Assembly: GCA_934438035.1 (NCBI GenBank)
Contig: CAKSBK010000064.1
Coordinates: 1 to 6,317 of the forward strand
Origin: an uncultured Christensenellaceae bacterium
GTDB lineage: Bacteria > Bacillota > Clostridia > Christensenellales > Christensenellaceae
Reading direction: 5' to 3'
DNA length: 6,317 bases
Shown: in pieces, positions 5,213 through 6,317 of the stretch
Numbering within the stretch: position 1 is the stretch's first letter
How the letters are laid out: every line of letters starts with the position of its first letter
Translations under genes and position numbers: made by a program
The notes under the pieces: generated by a model
What the model was told of the DNA's origin: nothing
What the model saw: the letters and a program-made list of their open reading frames with translations, nothing else
Databases searched by the model: none

Positions 5213-6317
5213 TTAAGTTCTCTCAATCTTTCCATAAAACTGTCTTTATTTTGTTTGGGAGTGGTTGTCGGGCGCCCTAAATCCGGTCTTGAGCCAAGAG
5301 CGGTATATATCTGCAAAAACGCCGCCTCTTCGCCGTTTTTTATCTGTTCCACAGCACGCTTAAGCTCGTCTTTTGTTTTTACGCTGTATACGTTTTCATA
5401 TCCCGAAGCTTTTGCGACAGCGGCAAAATCCGCCGCACCGCCGCCTATGGGCATTCCTCCCACGCTTTCGTGAGAGCCGTTGTTTATAACCGTGTGAACG
5501 ATATTTTTCGCACCGCTTTTTGATATAACGTGCATTGCGCCCATATGCATAAGGCAGGCGCCGTCTCCGTCTATACACCAAACTTTTGTTTCAGGCTTAT
5601 TTAACGCAATCCCGAGTGCGATCATTGAAGCGTGCCCCATTGAGCCTACGGTAAGAAAATCGTTTGAATGGCCCTCGCTTCTCTTCTCTCTTAACTCAAA
5701 AAGCTCTCTCGAGGCTTTTCCCGTAGTTGAAACAAAAACGTCGCCTTTTGCGGTCTTAGTTATTATTTCAATCGCTTCTTCTCTTGAAAGCTCGCTTTTT
5801 ACCTCAAATTTATGAGAGCTTGAAGAAAAAAGCGCTCCCTTTTTGATTACAAAAGCAGGGCATTTTCCGTTGTCTAAAAGCTCCTTTGCCCTTTTAAAAT
5901 ATCCGTCAAGGGCGTCTTCGTCCGTATCCTTTGAAATTACCATGGGAAAAAGACCTATATCAGAAAGAAGCTTTACTGTTATCTCCCCCTGAAAAACGTG
6001 CTGCGGCTCGTCCTTTACGCCGGGCTCTCCCCTTAAGCCTACCACAAATACGCAGGGTATTGCGTAAACCTTTTCATCTAAAAGAGATACTATAGGGTTT
6101 ACTGCGTTTCCTATTCCGCTGTTTTGCATATATACCACTCCGGGTCTTCCCGAGGAAAGATACTGTCCCGCAGCCAAGCCTACGGCTCCTCCCTCGTTCT
6201 GCGCGACAATATGCTTTTCCCCAAAGCCGTATTTCAAAAAAAGCGTATCCGAAAACGGCTTTAAAAGGCTGTCCGGCACTCCCGTATAAAAATCACAGCC
6301 AAGCTCGCTTTCTATCT
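5209..6317 (-). CDS. ppd: Phosphonopyruvate decarboxylase (5' end outside window)
   Basis: A thiamine diphosphate enzyme that decarboxylates phosphonopyruvate to phosphonoacetaldehyde, making C-P bond formation effectively irreversible. The frame is open to the right edge; residues before the GTG at 6279 read CDFYTG and join VPDSLLKPF to form the family's N-terminal FYTGVPDSLLKPF motif, so the GTG is internal and probably only about ten residues are missing. Numbered from the first visible codon, the catalytic Glu of QNEGGA is at 41, the N-terminal domain also shows NSGIGNAVNP, and the ThDP-Mg motif runs from GDG (250-252) to NN (278-279) in NNGSHESVGGMP, which is typical of Ppd. About 368 residues are visible, close to the usual length of the single-chain enzyme. 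Its TGA overlaps the ATG of the nucleotidyltransferase (ATGA), indicating coupling. The operon promoter lies outside the window. Confidence 0.95.
   Translation of the reverse strand, partial: IESELGCDFYTGVPDSLLKPFSDTLFLKYGFGEKHIVAQNEGGAVGLAAGQYLSSGRPGVVYMQNSGIGNAVNPIVSLLDEKVYAIPCVFVVGLRGEPGVKDEPQHVFQGEITVKLLSDIGLFPMVISKDTDEDALDGYFKRAKELLDNGKCPAFVIKKGALFSSSSHKFEVKSELSREEAIEIITKTAKGDVFVSTTGKASRELFELREKRSEGHSNDFLTVGSMGHASMIALGIALNKPETKVWCIDGDGACLMHMGAMHVISKSGAKNIVHTVINNGSHESVGGMPIGGGAADFAAVAKASGYENVYSVKTKDELKRAVEQIKNGEEAAFLQIYTALGSRPDLGRPTTTPKQNKDSFMERLRELK

Noticed and set aside
5396..5581. Open frame opposite or shifted to the ppd gene (Arg-rich translation)
   Set aside because: It lies on the same strand in another frame across the conserved ThDP motif of ppd and has low-complexity basic composition, a typical shadow frame. 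The antisense open frames at 844-1062, 1502-1693, 2406-2624, 3007-3432, 3626-3949 and 5105-5473 were rejected for the same reason.
6277..6279. GTG at 6279 as the start of phosphonopyruvate decarboxylase
   Set aside because: The codons upstream in frame encode the conserved FYTG part of FYTGVPDSLLKPF, so the protein starts beyond the window edge.
1..6317. CRISPR arrays, tRNA/rRNA genes, insertion sequences, riboswitches
   Set aside because: I saw no regularly spaced repeats, tRNA-like cloverleaf, transposase frame, terminal inverted repeats or conserved leader; non-coding space is limited to about 77 bases at 756-832 and about 28 bases at the junction near 2084-2111.

Overview
The window looks like a chromosomal segment from an uncultured or gut-type Clostridia member (Firmicutes). 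The reasons are: moderately AT-rich coding sequence with heavy use of ATA, TTA and AAA codons; AGGAGG-type ribosome binding sites; a histidine kinase with the Firmicutes-like C-terminal pattern; and phosphonate genes that read like clostridial/Bacteroides-type homologues. This assignment is inference from style and family memory; no marker gene is present.

Plus strand, 1-2083: the 3' part of a sensor histidine kinase (its membrane/sensor half lies before the window); a 77-base gap with a perfect TATAAT and a pair of CTTAATA direct repeats; a membrane-anchored transglutaminase-like protein with an intact Cys-His-Asp triad; and a previously easy-to-miss 26-residue hydrophobic/lysine-rich ORF with a strong Shine-Dalgarno. 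Minus strand, 6317-2112: a tightly packed four-gene operon that runs in from beyond the right edge and ends in a strong intrinsic terminator at 2082-2105. The two blocks converge tail to tail.

The minus-strand operon is a phosphonate biosynthesis pathway. PEP mutase (pepM) isomerises phosphoenolpyruvate to phosphonopyruvate. Phosphonopyruvate decarboxylase (ppd) pulls that unfavourable equilibrium to phosphonoacetaldehyde. An iron-type alcohol dehydrogenase of the phosphonoacetaldehyde reductase type (phpC-like) should reduce it to 2-hydroxyethylphosphonate (HEP). A nucleotidyltransferase would activate the phosphonate, probably as a CMP ester, for transfer to a glycan or lipid. Neither the transferase that would attach it nor an AEP transaminase is in the window.

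The points worth a second look are in the activation step. (1) The stand-alone nucleotidyltransferase is broken into two frames exactly at an in-frame A-AAA-AAG heptamer: either a one-base indel in an A run, a sequencing error, or a dnaX-like programmed -1 frameshift. (2) The cytidylyltransferase domain fused to the N-terminus of PEP mutase keeps its HxGH motif but, without any length change, has lost the GISST-type signature. One nucleotidyltransferase looks decayed and the other conditional, which raises the question of whether the phosphonate is activated at all, or only when frameshifting occurs.
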